From assembly GCA_029260765.1 (NCBI GenBank), contig JAJDCP010000075.1:55157-119156 (forward strand): a stretch of DNA of 64,000 bases. Reading direction: 5' to 3'. Origin of the DNA: Planctomycetota bacterium (GTDB lineage Bacteria > Planctomycetota > J058 > JAJDCP01). This document shows positions 52,701 to 61,416 of the stretch, piece by piece. The first letter of the stretch is position 1. Every line of letters starts with the position of its first letter. The position numbers were made by a program, and so were the translations under genes. The notes under the pieces are model-generated. The model worked only from the letters and a program-made list of their open reading frames with translations, made no database searches and was not told the origin of the DNA.

Positions 52701-54188
52701 CCGCATGAAGACGGCGTCTCCATACACCACCACACCACGCTCGATCTGCAGCTCGACCTTGAGGTCAACAAACATGCGGTACAGACTGCCGAGGAAGAAG
52801 AAATTGCGCTCATGGTCGTTGGAGTCATGGCGGACGGGGTGCATCACCACCCGTGGCTCGCCATCCTCGGGCCCATAGAGCTCGTCGAGACGCTCTTTGA
52901 GCAGCGCGGATTCTCCGAGCAGAAACCGTTGCAACTCGGTGTTGCGCGCGCCTTCGGCGCCGGAATCACTCAAGCGACGGGCCGCCAGCTCGCCACAGAC
53001 CTGCTCGAGCTCGCGGTATTGGGTGGCATAGCTGGTGGGAAGCTGCAGGACCGGAAAAACCTCCTGCCAGGGGATCGAGCCATGCAGACGCTTCAACTCC
53101 TCTTCCCAGTCCTGCAGAAAATTCTCGTCCGCATAATTCAGCCGCCCGTACAAGTCGTTCAGGGGCTCAACGATCAGGGTGAGCTGTTGCTTGGGCACAG
53201 CCTTCGTGTTGATCGTGGCGCGCAACCTCTCGTCCAACAGCGACTTGCGCGCTCCCTCAGCACGGATCAGCAGCGTCTCGACTTCAAGGCTGGCCAGGTT
53301 GCCACGCTTACAGATCTCATCCAGCAGTTGGTAGTCGGCGTGGTCTTGCAGCCAATAGAGCTCTTTGACCGGTTCGGTGCGCATGCCGATGGTGCGCGTA
53401 AAACTCGGCTCGATCTGCGAAACGATCAGCCGCGACATCTGTTGTAGCAGCTCGCTCATCGCGCGGATCGCCTCCTGGCCATCCACGCTGTCGCGCTTGC
53501 GGCTCAGCGAGCGGCGCAGCAGGTGGTAGTATTCGGCCATATAGCTGAGATCGCTCTCGATCGCTCCGCGCAAGCTCTCTTCGCGGCCGAGATAGGCACG
53601 GTATAGCGTGGGACTGCTCGCCTCCCACAGCGACTTGACCTCGATCACATCCGTGAGTCGATCATGGTGCTCGGCCAACAGGCCCAGCCGGTCCATCGCC
53701 TGTTTCTCGATGCCCGCACCAGCACGGAATTCGACGGTCACCAGCTCGAACCCGATCGGTTCGCTACCAGCCAGCACAATGTCGCGGCTGCGCAGCAGGT
53801 TTTCGACACTGCGGCTGGCGAAGATCTCCAACAAGGCCACCCGCGCCTCACGGACCTGGTCCAGACTCTGGGAATGGAAACGCGCGTCACCGCGCACGGT
53901 CTGACGGATCAGGCTACTGACCCGCTCTTTGTCGACCTCGGGCGCGTCGCGTTCGTCCTCGGACACCTGGCGTACCCGTGCCGTCCATTCGGTGAGCTCA
54001 CGCTGGGCGTCGGTGTCGCGGTCTATCAACGCTCGGTCGAGCAGCTCGGCCATCGCTACATAGATTCCCTGATAGTCCCAACTGTCGGCGTCGCCAGCGA
54101 GCAGGTCCTGGGAAAAAAGCGGAGCCGCGAGGCCGATGAGCATTGCGATCATCAAGGCTTTCGCGGGGAGTGCGGTGTGACGGCGCAT
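49782..54188 (-). CDS. Giant secreted protein of unknown function
   Basis: A 1468-residue protein with a signal peptide (MRRHTALPAKALMIAMLIGLAAPLFSQD) and no further membrane segment, so it should be periplasmic or outside. The first 900 residues are mostly helical and charged, with blocks such as LDRALIDRDTDAQRELTEWTA and SRKRDSVDGQEAIRAMSEL. From about 1000 to the end it changes to beta-rich, Ig-like or Big-type repeats (WNPLTITSVEMGEGGQ, LRISILDAEGNPVPGM, PVRVVFEADDGRVF-like) that resemble adhesion or macroglobulin-type domains. I do not recognise the whole. The start at 54188 has GGAG upstream. The TPR lipoprotein gene lies 77 bases upstream in the same direction, so the two may form one surface complex. 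Confidence 0.7.
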   Translation of the reverse strand: MRRHTALPAKALMIAMLIGLAAPLFSQDLLAGDADSWDYQGIYVAMAELLDRALIDRDTDAQRELTEWTARVRQVSEDERDAPEVDKERVSSLIRQTVRGDARFHSQSLDQVREARVALLEIFASRSVENLLRSRDIVLAGSEPIGFELVTVEFRAGAGIEKQAMDRLGLLAEHHDRLTDVIEVKSLWEASSPTLYRAYLGREESLRGAIESDLSYMAEYYHLLRRSLSRKRDSVDGQEAIRAMSELLQQMSRLIVSQIEPSFTRTIGMRTEPVKELYWLQDHADYQLLDEICKRGNLASLEVETLLIRAEGARKSLLDERLRATINTKAVPKQQLTLIVEPLNDLYGRLNYADENFLQDWEEELKRLHGSIPWQEVFPVLQLPTSYATQYRELEQVCGELAARRLSDSGAEGARNTELQRFLLGESALLKERLDELYGPEDGEPRVVMHPVRHDSNDHERNFFFLGSLYRMFVDLKVELQIERGVVVYGDAVFMRIEKALAGMRAALLSFLSREWDGYFAEAGRLLALESQSWQDLLPAFLNQSLDKFTRARNRVQRFLEILASLEGTDVSRDWVSESIAEQQRRFQRLLREADSSQPSGNAAALAAGLDRVRFKLVTVLQGRVASELEAAGFPVRLADKIAQGVGVDEGERTVMLPSTLDRALQGALRRIEVAKLQEAFGFEDGMRALAAPKTGQNLIDEISGILDYLKLEAELGRNFADFDIPDFVARYEEAALANGGDLIEKWRQREVEGAGQSWQIDVSGPIQALLSRLDADAPELQQAQISFAFSQSGRLLVQKRGPRYYLGMGAVGGVFVTLRSFLGQFREQLGSITTGPFASDSQDPIEARLSAWYEEELGAPLFQTYFSLVGPGNLQGRVELIGIAGASRGPITFEERWSSSAEVKANPTSDGAIEWTMAPRSTFEKEICSFALTGEKLGLLSPAARRVLLGRDDVLLAGKVEVVVANVPSHGDVLLLVPMVLPVDLESGRRLDLKPFRDETTPWALDVTWLVRLSDPKWGFIDPATGAFKINVQLSIDNPKSLARVGVPVQVAGVDGVQRSDLPKWEFHWFVEDQGRNIAKIAGADAQALITAKNRGNVIVYCIGIGPNGELAAGDEDVTFQENTSSPVVFGQLWVSANEPIKGETPESRVDFAPGQAAYLCVRFETRDVKKADLYFEVEMKGRTVENLSTQRVLRDLEDGLHEEFFLVTLPHNQAKFSGELIFKSTITRYEGSRTISDSKTAPHTFRIWNPLTITSVEMGEGGQTSFEEWERIPIVVQADAGDLASEGAYDATLRISILDAEGNPVPGMQAEKTLKRQTDRDMEFSFDSLTVPSVFTDNQLCSLHAELSIDNKQVVSQQKLWLVPNLHILEVAAESRSDKVEISATVYVLVKDGDKLLVTRRIYIDGREVHSFPARVRRYPPDRPMETRFVWDRPADLSGEVPFRVVFEADDGRVFEKSGKILIRRE

Positions 54189-54265
54189 ACTGCGTATCTC
54201 CAATAGCGGCTGGCTGCTCTTGCAGCCGAGGATCGCTGCCTCAATGTCAGCGGGCGGCAAGCTCG

Positions 54266-56626
54266 TCAAGGGCCTGGCGCGCCGTTGCGTCGTGGCCTGC
54301 GCGAAGAAACCCCGGCAGATTCAGCCTCTACGGGTACAGGCTCAGCAAAGGGATCGTCGGGCTGCTCCGAGCCAAAGGGATCTTCCGGGGGCGGCGCGTC
54401 ATTGGGGTTGTCTATCTCGGGCTCGGGAGCCGGGTTGAACGGGTCGGCTTCGTTCTCGTTGACGGGATCCGGCGCGAAGGGATCCGGCGCGAAGGGATCC
54501 GGCTCAGTGCCGACCTGTGGTTCTTCTTCAAAGGGATCGTCCGCCGCAGTGGCGAAGGGATCGCGCTCGCTCGAGCCATTGTTGAACGGGTCGTCGCCGG
54601 CAACCACCGGGGTGCTGTCGGGTTGGAATGGTCCTTCCAGGATCGTCCCCCCCACTGTGCCACGTTCCCGGTCGGCCAACGCCGCCAACACCAGACTCTC
54701 AAACTGCTGATTCAGGCGCAGACGCGCAAACTCTGGACGCGTCTTCAGCTCGAGCAGTTGGGCACGCGTCAGCGCCGGCTGGCCCGCCCGCAAGAGCTCG
54801 ATGGACCCCTCGACATCGCGCAGGTTGGCTCCGACCCGCAACAGCGCATAGACGATCTCTCCCCGCCCGGGTGCCATTTTCAGGCAGCCCGCCAGGACAC
54901 TGCGCGCGGACTCGGCCGAGCCAGACTCGAGCAATACCCGCCCGAGGCGAACTTCGACATCGAGCGGGATGACGGCCGCCCGCTGCAGCTCCCACAATGC
55001 CTGTACTGCCTCTGCATCGCCCCCAGCCGCTCGTACCTCTGCATACGCAGCCGCATAGCGCGCATCGTCCGGTGCGCGTTCGACCGCGAGCTTCAGGAAC
55101 AGCTCGGCCCGCGTCAGGGCAGTCTGCCCCGCTTCACTCAACTCATCACTCATGGTGCGCGCAGTCTGGTAGGACTCGAAGTTGACCAACCCAGCCAAGA
55201 ATGCGAGCCCCGCGGTCTCTCCCAGGTTGCGCCGCTCGTCTTCGAGGAAGCTGCGCGCCGCCTCGAGATCACCTTCAGCAAGCAGTTTCCGCAAACGGAT
55301 CTCGACCAGATGTTCGGTCCAAGCGGTCGCGTCTTCGCCCGTCGCAAGCTCGAAGCCCTGCTGATAGACCCGCTCCGCATCCCAGGCACGGCCGAGATCT
55401 TCGAGCAGTCTACCCAGCGCCACGCGGGCATCCATGTGTGCCGGACGCAGATCCAACGCCCCCCGCAGCATGATCTCCGCACGTTCCAGCGATCCTTGGC
55501 GCACCAGGACGCAGCCCTGCCCCCACAAGAAGTCTGCCCGCTTTGCATCGCTACGAGCCAGCTCCTGGCCGGCAGCGAAGAGCTCAGCAGCGCCGACCAG
55601 GTTGCCGCTGCGCAGGTAGTCCCAGCCCTGCACGGCGTACATCCCTTCCAACCGCGCGATCAAGCGCGCATTGCCTTCCAGACGCAACCGGCCGATGGTG
55701 AGCACATCAATGGCAGCATCCGCCCGCCCATCTTCGACAAGCAGGTCGGCGAGCCGTTCGAAGAACACCGGGCTGGTGCTGCCCTGGTCGATGGCCTCCC
55801 GATAGACCTCGGCTGCCCGCGAACGCTTGCCAGCCTTCAACGCAGCGAAGCCCAGGTTTTCGCGGAAAATGACCGCGTCCGGAACCAGTGAGACGGCATG
55901 TTCGAAACTCTGAAGCGCCTGCTGCCAAGAGGCTTGCAGCAGCTGAGCGCGCCCCACCTCGTTCCAGATCACCGCGCTGCGGGGGTCGAGTTGCAGAGCG
56001 TCGTTGAAGATCGCCAGGGCCGTCGCTGGGTCGTCCGTCAGAACCTTGCGCCCTTCTTCGGTGCGTCGCAACGCCTCTTCTCGAAGCGCCTGATCGAGGC
56101 CCGCCAGCTCTTCTCTCGCCGAGGGCTTCGAGATCTTGTCGTAGTGGCTACGGGCGCTCTCAAGCCGGTCGCATTTCAGAGCCATCAACGCCGCTTCTTT
56201 GTGAAGAAAGGAGTCGCCGGGAAAATCTTCCAGTCCCGCCTCGAGCAGGCTCAGCCCGTCCTGTGCACCAGCTTTGCGCGCCTCTATGAGCAAGAGATCC
56301 CGCGCCAGGCTCTTCTTGCCACGGTCCAGTTGCTGCGCCTTCCTCAGGGCCTCTTCGGCGGGGTTCAGCGAGTCGAGGCGCAGATGCGCCGTCCCCAACC
56401 CCTCCCAGGCCTCTGCCGAGCTGGGATCGTGTTCGACAGCTTGCTTGAAAGCGTCGATGGCTTGGGCGTATCTGCCCAGGGCGAGCAGGGACTTGCCCTG
56501 AGCCAGGGCTTCGTTCCTCCCAGCGGGCGGACCGTCACGACCCTGGGGGGTCGCGCTGCAGGCTGTCAATGTCACAAACAGCGTTGCGGAAACCAGGCTG
56601 ACGAGGAATGCTTTGAAAGACCACAA
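54266..56626 (-). CDS. TPR-repeat lipoprotein with DPF-motif tail
   Basis: A 786-residue lipoprotein. The signal ends in LTAC with C23, so it is lipid-anchored. Residues 35-640 are TPR units (GKSLLALGRYAQAIDAFKQAVEHDPSS, GLGTAHLRLDSLNPAEEALRKA and similar). The last 115 or so residues are acidic, Pro-rich and contain about nine DPF tripeptides, some duplicated in DNA as a 15-bp tandem repeat, followed by a Arg/Gly-rich end. Repeated DPF motifs are docking peptides in other proteins, but the partner here is unknown. GTG is the start at 56626, preceded by AGGTGAG. The giant secreted protein follows downstream. Confidence 0.82.
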   Translation of the reverse strand: MWSFKAFLVSLVSATLFVTLTACSATPQGRDGPPAGRNEALAQGKSLLALGRYAQAIDAFKQAVEHDPSSAEAWEGLGTAHLRLDSLNPAEEALRKAQQLDRGKKSLARDLLLIEARKAGAQDGLSLLEAGLEDFPGDSFLHKEAALMALKCDRLESARSHYDKISKPSAREELAGLDQALREEALRRTEEGRKVLTDDPATALAIFNDALQLDPRSAVIWNEVGRAQLLQASWQQALQSFEHAVSLVPDAVIFRENLGFAALKAGKRSRAAEVYREAIDQGSTSPVFFERLADLLVEDGRADAAIDVLTIGRLRLEGNARLIARLEGMYAVQGWDYLRSGNLVGAAELFAAGQELARSDAKRADFLWGQGCVLVRQGSLERAEIMLRGALDLRPAHMDARVALGRLLEDLGRAWDAERVYQQGFELATGEDATAWTEHLVEIRLRKLLAEGDLEAARSFLEDERRNLGETAGLAFLAGLVNFESYQTARTMSDELSEAGQTALTRAELFLKLAVERAPDDARYAAAYAEVRAAGGDAEAVQALWELQRAAVIPLDVEVRLGRVLLESGSAESARSVLAGCLKMAPGRGEIVYALLRVGANLRDVEGSIELLRAGQPALTRAQLLELKTRPEFARLRLNQQFESLVLAALADRERGTVGGTILEGPFQPDSTPVVAGDDPFNNGSSERDPFATAADDPFEEEPQVGTEPDPFAPDPFAPDPVNENEADPFNPAPEPEIDNPNDAPPPEDPFGSEQPDDPFAEPVPVEAESAGVSSRRPRRNGAPGP
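54464..54503. repeat. 15-bp tandem repeat coding DPF motifs
   Basis: The unit GGGATCCGGCGCGAA occurs twice in perfect tandem (54464-54478 and 54479-54493), with a third partial copy to 54503. It lies inside the TPR lipoprotein gene and encodes the FAPDP repeats, suggesting recent slippage that lengthened the tail. Confidence 0.88.
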
Positions 56627-56937
56627 AACTCACCTGCCTCGTAGCTCAGGACCCGCGCAGAGACACCCGCGTGCGGCGCAGTTCTATGACCTGCCTCACT
56701 CTGCATAGCACCAACATGCGTCGCTCACCAAGCAGCGGATGTGCTGCCGCATGCGAGTTTTTGGTACCGAAGTTGCTTCTGCGCGGCCCCTTAGAAAAAA
56801 ACCGTCACACACAGTGATGTGTAACACACTCCTGCTGCCACATCAAGCCGCGGCAGGCCCCGCGAGCCTGCTCCCGGTCGCCCTCTCGCCGGGTTTGGAG
56901 CAGCCTGCCTCGATGACGGCTCGTCACTGGTGAGAAT
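56627..56937. other. 311-base intergenic region
   Basis: Between the TPR lipoprotein start and the FHA gene stop, both on the minus strand. It holds the terminator at 56795-56825. The rest has no open frame with coding character and no clear promoter for the lipoprotein gene, though one must lie between about 56640 and 56790. Confidence 0.6.
56795..56825 (-). terminator. Rho-independent terminator of the FHA gene
   Basis: On the minus strand GTTACACA and TGTGTGAC form an 8-bp stem (one G-T pair) closing a 6-base loop, followed by GG and seven T residues. It lies about 110 bases after the FHA gene stop, so it closes the TolC-MacAB-FHA transcript. Confidence 0.75.
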
Positions 56938-57885
56938 TCACTCGAACAGCTTCCGCATCTCGGCCAGCCGGGCCTCGAACATCTCGGACATCTGTTGTTC
57001 CAGCGCGATCAACAACTCTTCACAGTCACGCGCTCGGCGCCGGCGGGCGCGCTCGAACTGCTCGATGCGCTCTTCGATCAGGGGCTCAGCCGCGCCCGCC
57101 GAGACCTCGAGATGGCCGAAACCCGCGAGCAGGCTCTCGGCGATCGGCGCCGGCGCGGCCTCGAGGGGCACGGCCTTGGCTGCTGGTGCGAACGGCGGCT
57201 CAGGGCTGAGGGCCATCATCGGCTCAAGCTCGGGGCTGAAGCGCATCGCCGGCGGCACGCTGGGGAGCAGTGCCACGGTCGCTTCCTCTGCCTCGGATGC
57301 ACCTGCCTCGCGCAGCGATTCCAGCTCGGCGTCGAGCTTGCGCCGCTCGGACTTCAACTTGCGGATCTCGTGATTGGCCTGGCGCAGCTCGCGGTTGCTC
57401 TCTTTCAACTGCTGCTGCAGGCTTTCGAGCAGCTCTTCGGGACTCTGGGGCTCTTGCACGCTCTCCCGGCTGATGCGCCCCGTGCTGCGGCGGCGGGAGC
57501 GACTGAGTGCCTCGATCTCGTTCCCCTCAGAGGCCCGGGACCGATGCCTCCGCGTGCTCTGGCGACGCTGGCGCTTGGGCTGGGGATCGCTCTGATTCGC
57601 GGCCTGCACCACGAAACGCACGTCTCCTAGCTTGATCTCATCGCCAGGTTTGACGGCGGTTTTCGCTTCCACCGGCTGGCCGGCAACCGTCACAACTTCG
57701 AGGCTTTCAAGCTCGAGACTGCCGTCATCATGCACGGTCAGTCTGCAATGCTCACGCGCCACCGAGGTGCATGTCGAGACGATATCAGCCCGTCGGCCAC
57801 GGCCCACGAGCTGGCTCCCAGACCTCAAAGCGGCGGACCCGGGCGCTTCGGGTCCTGCCAGCCAAACTAGCTCGAAAGGGCTCAT
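56938..57885 (-). CDS. FHA-domain protein with coiled coil
   Basis: A 315-residue phosphothreonine-binding protein. The FHA domain is N-terminal (about 5-95): LVGRGRRADIVSTCTSVAREHCRL holds the GR and the S-x-x-x-H loop, followed by KPGDEIKLGDVRFVV. An Arg/Ser-rich linker (about 100-145) precedes a coiled coil (ESLQQQLKESNRELRQANHEIRKLKSERRKL, about 150-205), a Pro/Ala-rich stretch and a second charged helix. FHA domains read Thr phosphorylation, so this is a plausible receiver for the Ser/Thr kinases of the window. The Arg/Ser linker could itself be a kinase target. Start ATG 57885 follows GAGAGGAG. The MacB permease gene ends 60 bases upstream. Confidence 0.85.
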   Translation of the reverse strand: MSPFELVWLAGPEAPGSAALRSGSQLVGRGRRADIVSTCTSVAREHCRLTVHDDGSLELESLEVVTVAGQPVEAKTAVKPGDEIKLGDVRFVVQAANQSDPQPKRQRRQSTRRHRSRASEGNEIEALSRSRRRSTGRISRESVQEPQSPEELLESLQQQLKESNRELRQANHEIRKLKSERRKLDAELESLREAGASEAEEATVALLPSVPPAMRFSPELEPMMALSPEPPFAPAAKAVPLEAAPAPIAESLLAGFGHLEVSAGAAEPLIEERIEQFERARRRRARDCEELLIALEQQMSEMFEARLAEMRKLFE

Positions 57886-57945
57886 GCTCCTCTCCGCGAG
57901 AACCGTAAACCCCTAGCATAGCAGACCACCCTGCCATCCGCCTCC

Positions 57946-59205
57946 TCAGGCATGGCGCAAGCTGGTGATCGGATCGAGGCGGGCCGCGCGGCTTGCGGGA
58001 TAGAGGCCGAAGATCACCCCTGTCAGACACGAGATCCCCAGAGACAGAGCCACTGCCGTCCAGGTGATCGCAGGCTGCCAGTCCGTCAGCGAGTCGAGCA
58101 CCGCCACGAACACTGCCCCCAACGCCACTCCGACCAGTCCCCCGCCAGCCGAGAGCGCTACCGTCTCGACCAGGAATTGCAGGGTGATGTCCGCGCGGGT
58201 GGCACCGATGGCGCGGCGGATACCGATCTCGCGGGTGCGCTCGGTCACGGTCGCCAGCATGATGTTCAAGATTCCGATTCCCCCGACCAGCAGAGAGATG
58301 CCTGCGATGATCGGCAGCACGATACGGAAGATACGCTGCGTCTTTTCGCGCGAGGCCAGCAGCTCTTGAGGAACCACCACTTCATAGTCGCGCAGCTTGT
58401 GGTTGCTCTCGAGGATGTTGTCGATGGCACGCGCGGTCGGCACCACGCGCTCCTCATCGTCCACCACACAGATGATCTGGTCCAGCTCGACCCGCACCGG
58501 TTCGTCGCCCTCGACCCGGACCAGCCCTTTGCGCTGGACGGCAGTCTCGAACGGGATGAAGACCTGGAAAGCGGTGCCCGTCACGCCGAGCAGCTCGCGG
58601 TTGCCGGCGCTGACCTGGCGGTCGGGCAACACTCCCACCACCCGGTAGATGTCGTTGTCGACCTTCAGGCGCAATCCAAGCGGTGGGCCGAGGAAATGGG
58701 CGGCATGGAGAAGTTGCTGGTCGATCACACAGACACGTCTTTGCTCAAGGCCATCGACCTCGCTCAGCGTGCGGCCCAGCGAGGGCTTCAGGCGGAAGCA
58801 GGGAAAGTACTCCGGCGTCACCCCGCGCACCCGCGCAGCCAAGCGACGGCTTCCGAACCAGAGCCAGGCCTGCTTGTCATGGACCGGGAGCAGCTGCTGC
58901 ACAGATGGAATCGTGTCACGGATCTGCTGCCGGTCGGCAAATGTCAGCCCGTAGCGAACCTCCTGCTGTTGCTGGCCCTGCTCCTCGCTCAGCTCTTCAG
59001 CAGGGGGGCGGCGCGCGTTGAGGATGATGTTGCGCACACCCAGCTCGCCGATCTGGCGCAGCACGGCCTGACGAGCGCCCTCTCCGGTCGACACCATCGA
59101 GATCACCGAGGCGACCCCGAAAATGACGCCAAGGGCCGTCAGAAAGGAGCGCAGTTTGTGGCGTCCCAGACTGCGTAGAGCCTGGGCGAACAACTCAAGC
59201 AGCAA
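57946..59205 (-). CDS. MacB-type ABC transporter permease
   Basis: A 419-residue FtsX/MacB-family permease. Membrane segments lie at about 18-40 (LRSFLTALGVIFGVASVISMV) and three near the C-terminus (IVLPIIAGISLLVGGIGILNI, GGGLVGVALGAVFVAVL, ALSLGISCLTGVIFGLYPA). Between them is the large periplasmic domain that contacts MacA. TTG at 59205 is the start because CGGAGG is six bases upstream and it overlaps the ATPase stop by 11 bases. With the ATPase, MacA-like and TolC-like genes it forms a tripartite exporter. The family moves macrolides, peptides or lipoproteins; here the cargo is unknown. Confidence 0.88.
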   Translation of the reverse strand: MLLELFAQALRSLGRHKLRSFLTALGVIFGVASVISMVSTGEGARQAVLRQIGELGVRNIILNARRPPAEELSEEQGQQQQEVRYGLTFADRQQIRDTIPSVQQLLPVHDKQAWLWFGSRRLAARVRGVTPEYFPCFRLKPSLGRTLSEVDGLEQRRVCVIDQQLLHAAHFLGPPLGLRLKVDNDIYRVVGVLPDRQVSAGNRELLGVTGTAFQVFIPFETAVQRKGLVRVEGDEPVRVELDQIICVVDDEERVVPTARAIDNILESNHKLRDYEVVVPQELLASREKTQRIFRIVLPIIAGISLLVGGIGILNIMLATVTERTREIGIRRAIGATRADITLQFLVETVALSAGGGLVGVALGAVFVAVLDSLTDWQPAITWTAVALSLGISCLTGVIFGLYPASRAARLDPITSLRHA

Positions 59206-59902
59206 CCGGAGCCTCCGAGGTGGTGTCTTCGACGATCTTCCCGTCGCGCAGCACGATCCGCCGGGGCGCGAGGGCCGCCACTTCCATGTCGTGGGTGATC
59301 AGAATGATCGTGCGCCCCGTGGCGTGCAGCTCGGCGATCAACGCCATGATGCGCTCAGAGGTTGCCGTATCGAGGTTGCCCGTCGGCTCATCGGCCAGGA
59401 TCAACTCGGGGTCGTTGACCAGCGCTCGGGCGACCGCCGCCCGCTGACACTCGCCGCCGCTCAACTGGGTGGGGCGGTGATCGAGGCGGTGGCCCAGGCC
59501 CACCCGCTCGATCAGCGTGCGGCAGGTCGCCCGGCGCTGCCTGCGCGGAACCTTTGCATAGAACAGCGGCAGCTCGACGTTTTCAAGCACCGTCAGATGC
59601 GGAATCAGGTGGAAGGACTGAAAGATGAAACCGATCTTGCGGTTGCGCATTGTCGAGAGGCGTCGGTCGTCGAAGCTGTGCACCGGCTCCCCAGCGAACA
59701 GGAAGGCGCCTTCACTCGGGCGGTCGAGACAACCGAGGATGTTCAACAACGTCGACTTCCCGGAGCCACTGGGACCGACGATGGCCAGATAGGCTCCCAC
59801 GGGCACAACCAGGTTGATGCCGTGAAGGACGGGAACAGGGTGTTGTGGTGTTCCATAGGTCTTGACAACCTGCTGCAGCTCGATCAGCGTGCGGCCGCTC
59901 AC
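59195..59902 (-). CDS. MacB-type ABC transporter ATPase
   Basis: A 235-residue stand-alone ATPase of the LolD/MacB group. Walker A GPSGSGKSTLLN, Q-loop FIFQSFHLIPHLTVLENVELP, signature LSGGECQRAAVARAL, Walker B LILADEPTGNLD and switch histidine ITHD are intact. The start is GTG 59902 in a GTGA overlap with the MacA stop; a longer frame to 60505 lies antisense-like inside the MacA gene. It pairs with the permease gene that follows and overlaps it. In typical MacB the ATPase and permease are one chain; here they are separate. Confidence 0.92.
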   Translation of the reverse strand: MSGRTLIELQQVVKTYGTPQHPVPVLHGINLVVPVGAYLAIVGPSGSGKSTLLNILGCLDRPSEGAFLFAGEPVHSFDDRRLSTMRNRKIGFIFQSFHLIPHLTVLENVELPLFYAKVPRRQRRATCRTLIERVGLGHRLDHRPTQLSGGECQRAAVARALVNDPELILADEPTGNLDTATSERIMALIAELHATGRTIILITHDMEVAALAPRRIVLRDGKIVEDTTSEAPVAA

Positions 59903-61416
59903 GGCTGGACCACCACGCCTTCCCCTTCGTTTCCGGCTCCGTCGTCGCCTTCCTCTTCGCTGGGCTGGACCAGGTGGGGGTTTTCGAGCAGCACCTTGTC
60001 GCCTTCGACCAGGCCCGCACGCACTTGAACGAAGCTGTCGTTGCTCGGCCCGATCTCGATGGTACGGGTCTCGGGCCCCTCGGGACCTGCGACGTAGCAG
60101 AAATTGCTGCCTGCGTCGGAGAACACGCACTGGGTCGGGATCTGCAGCACATCGGGCAGCCGGTCGATGGCGACCACCACCCGCGCGCTGATGCCCGGCT
60201 TCAGCTGACGATCGGCAAGATCGCTGGCGAGGGTGACCTCGACCTGAAAGGTCTTCGGCCCTTCGCGCCGGCGACGCCGGCCCTCTCCCGAGCTGGCGAT
60301 GGCCGCGATGCGCGTCACATGGCCATCCAGAACCAGACCTGGATAGCTGTCGAAGGTGACCATGGCAGTCTGGCCCTTGCGCAACATCTCGATGTCGGCC
60401 TCGTGGATCTGTAGCTGGACCTGCATCACCCGCAGATCGGGCACGGTCATGACGGTCTGGCCGCTGTAGACTGACGCACCGACGTTGATCTCGCCCTGCT
60501 GCCACCAGACGCCAGGATCACCGTAGATCACGATGCCAGGACAGGGGGCGAGCAGCGTCAGCTTCGACAGGTCCGAGAGCGACTCTTCGAGCCGGGTCTG
60601 CTGATGGGTCAGCTCGGTTTCATAGCGGCTGACCGCGACCTGGCGCTGCTGCAGCGTCGACGCGGCGCGCAAGCGGGTGTTGTCGAGCCCGCGCACGCCT
60701 TCGGTGACCGCGGCCTCGCGGTCTGCGATCGCCATCGGCCAGTTGTAGGTCTCGAACAGCTGCAGGGCCAGCTCTGCGCCTTCTTTCTCGACCAGGGCCT
60801 TTTCATAGGCGATCTGATCGTCGAGCAGCTCACTTTCGCGGATGTAGTCCTGATCGAGCAGCGCCTTGGAGTCTTCGTAGCGTTTCTTGGCCTTGTTGAA
60901 GGTCGTCTCTGCGTCCTTGATCAGAACGGTCAGCCGCCTGCGTTCTTGAGGCCCGTCGCCCTCACGGTAGCGCTCGAGCTCCTTGCGCGCCTTGTCGAGC
61001 GTGATCTGGGACCTCTCGACGTCGGTCAGGTTCTGCGACTCCTGGATGGCCATCTCGGTGCGCGCGTTATCGAGCTCGGCGACAGTTCCGGTGATCTCGA
61101 GGCCGACGTCGCGGATGCGCGTGGTCAACGCTGTGGTGTCGAGCCGGCAGATCACCTGGCCCTCGTAGATCTCGTCGCCCTCGGGAATCAGCCAGGTGAT
61201 GGTCGCCTCGCCACCGGCCTCGAAGACCACGGTACGCGACTCCCGTGCCAGCAGGGTGCCCGACTCGGTCAGGGTAATCTCGAGATCTGCTCGACCGACC
61301 TCGTGCAACAAGCTGGTGCTGCCGAGGGGGTCGGCATCTTCAGCGGACCGAACCCCCCACCAGACGGCCCCCGAGGCCCCCAACAGCAGAGTGACCAGGA
61401 TGGCACCACGCATCAT
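59899..61416 (-). CDS. MacA-like periplasmic adaptor
   Basis: A 505-residue membrane-fusion protein. An N-terminal anchor (AILVTLLLGASGAVWWGV) is followed by the first lipoyl half (SGTLLARESRTVVFEAGG, TWLIPEGDEIYEGQVICRLD), a long coiled-coil hairpin (about 95-290), the second lipoyl half (LLAPCPGIVIYG) and beta-barrel and membrane-proximal domains. The length exceeds typical MacA (about 370), mainly from the longer coiled coil and the acidic Glu/Gly-rich C-terminus (SEEEGDDGAGNEGEG). Start ATG 61416 overlaps the TolC stop (ATGA). It links the ABC pair to the TolC-like channel. Confidence 0.9.
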   Translation of the reverse strand: MMRGAILVTLLLGASGAVWWGVRSAEDADPLGSTSLLHEVGRADLEITLTESGTLLARESRTVVFEAGGEATITWLIPEGDEIYEGQVICRLDTTALTTRIRDVGLEITGTVAELDNARTEMAIQESQNLTDVERSQITLDKARKELERYREGDGPQERRRLTVLIKDAETTFNKAKKRYEDSKALLDQDYIRESELLDDQIAYEKALVEKEGAELALQLFETYNWPMAIADREAAVTEGVRGLDNTRLRAASTLQQRQVAVSRYETELTHQQTRLEESLSDLSKLTLLAPCPGIVIYGDPGVWWQQGEINVGASVYSGQTVMTVPDLRVMQVQLQIHEADIEMLRKGQTAMVTFDSYPGLVLDGHVTRIAAIASSGEGRRRRREGPKTFQVEVTLASDLADRQLKPGISARVVVAIDRLPDVLQIPTQCVFSDAGSNFCYVAGPEGPETRTIEIGPSNDSFVQVRAGLVEGDKVLLENPHLVQPSEEEGDDGAGNEGEGVVVQP

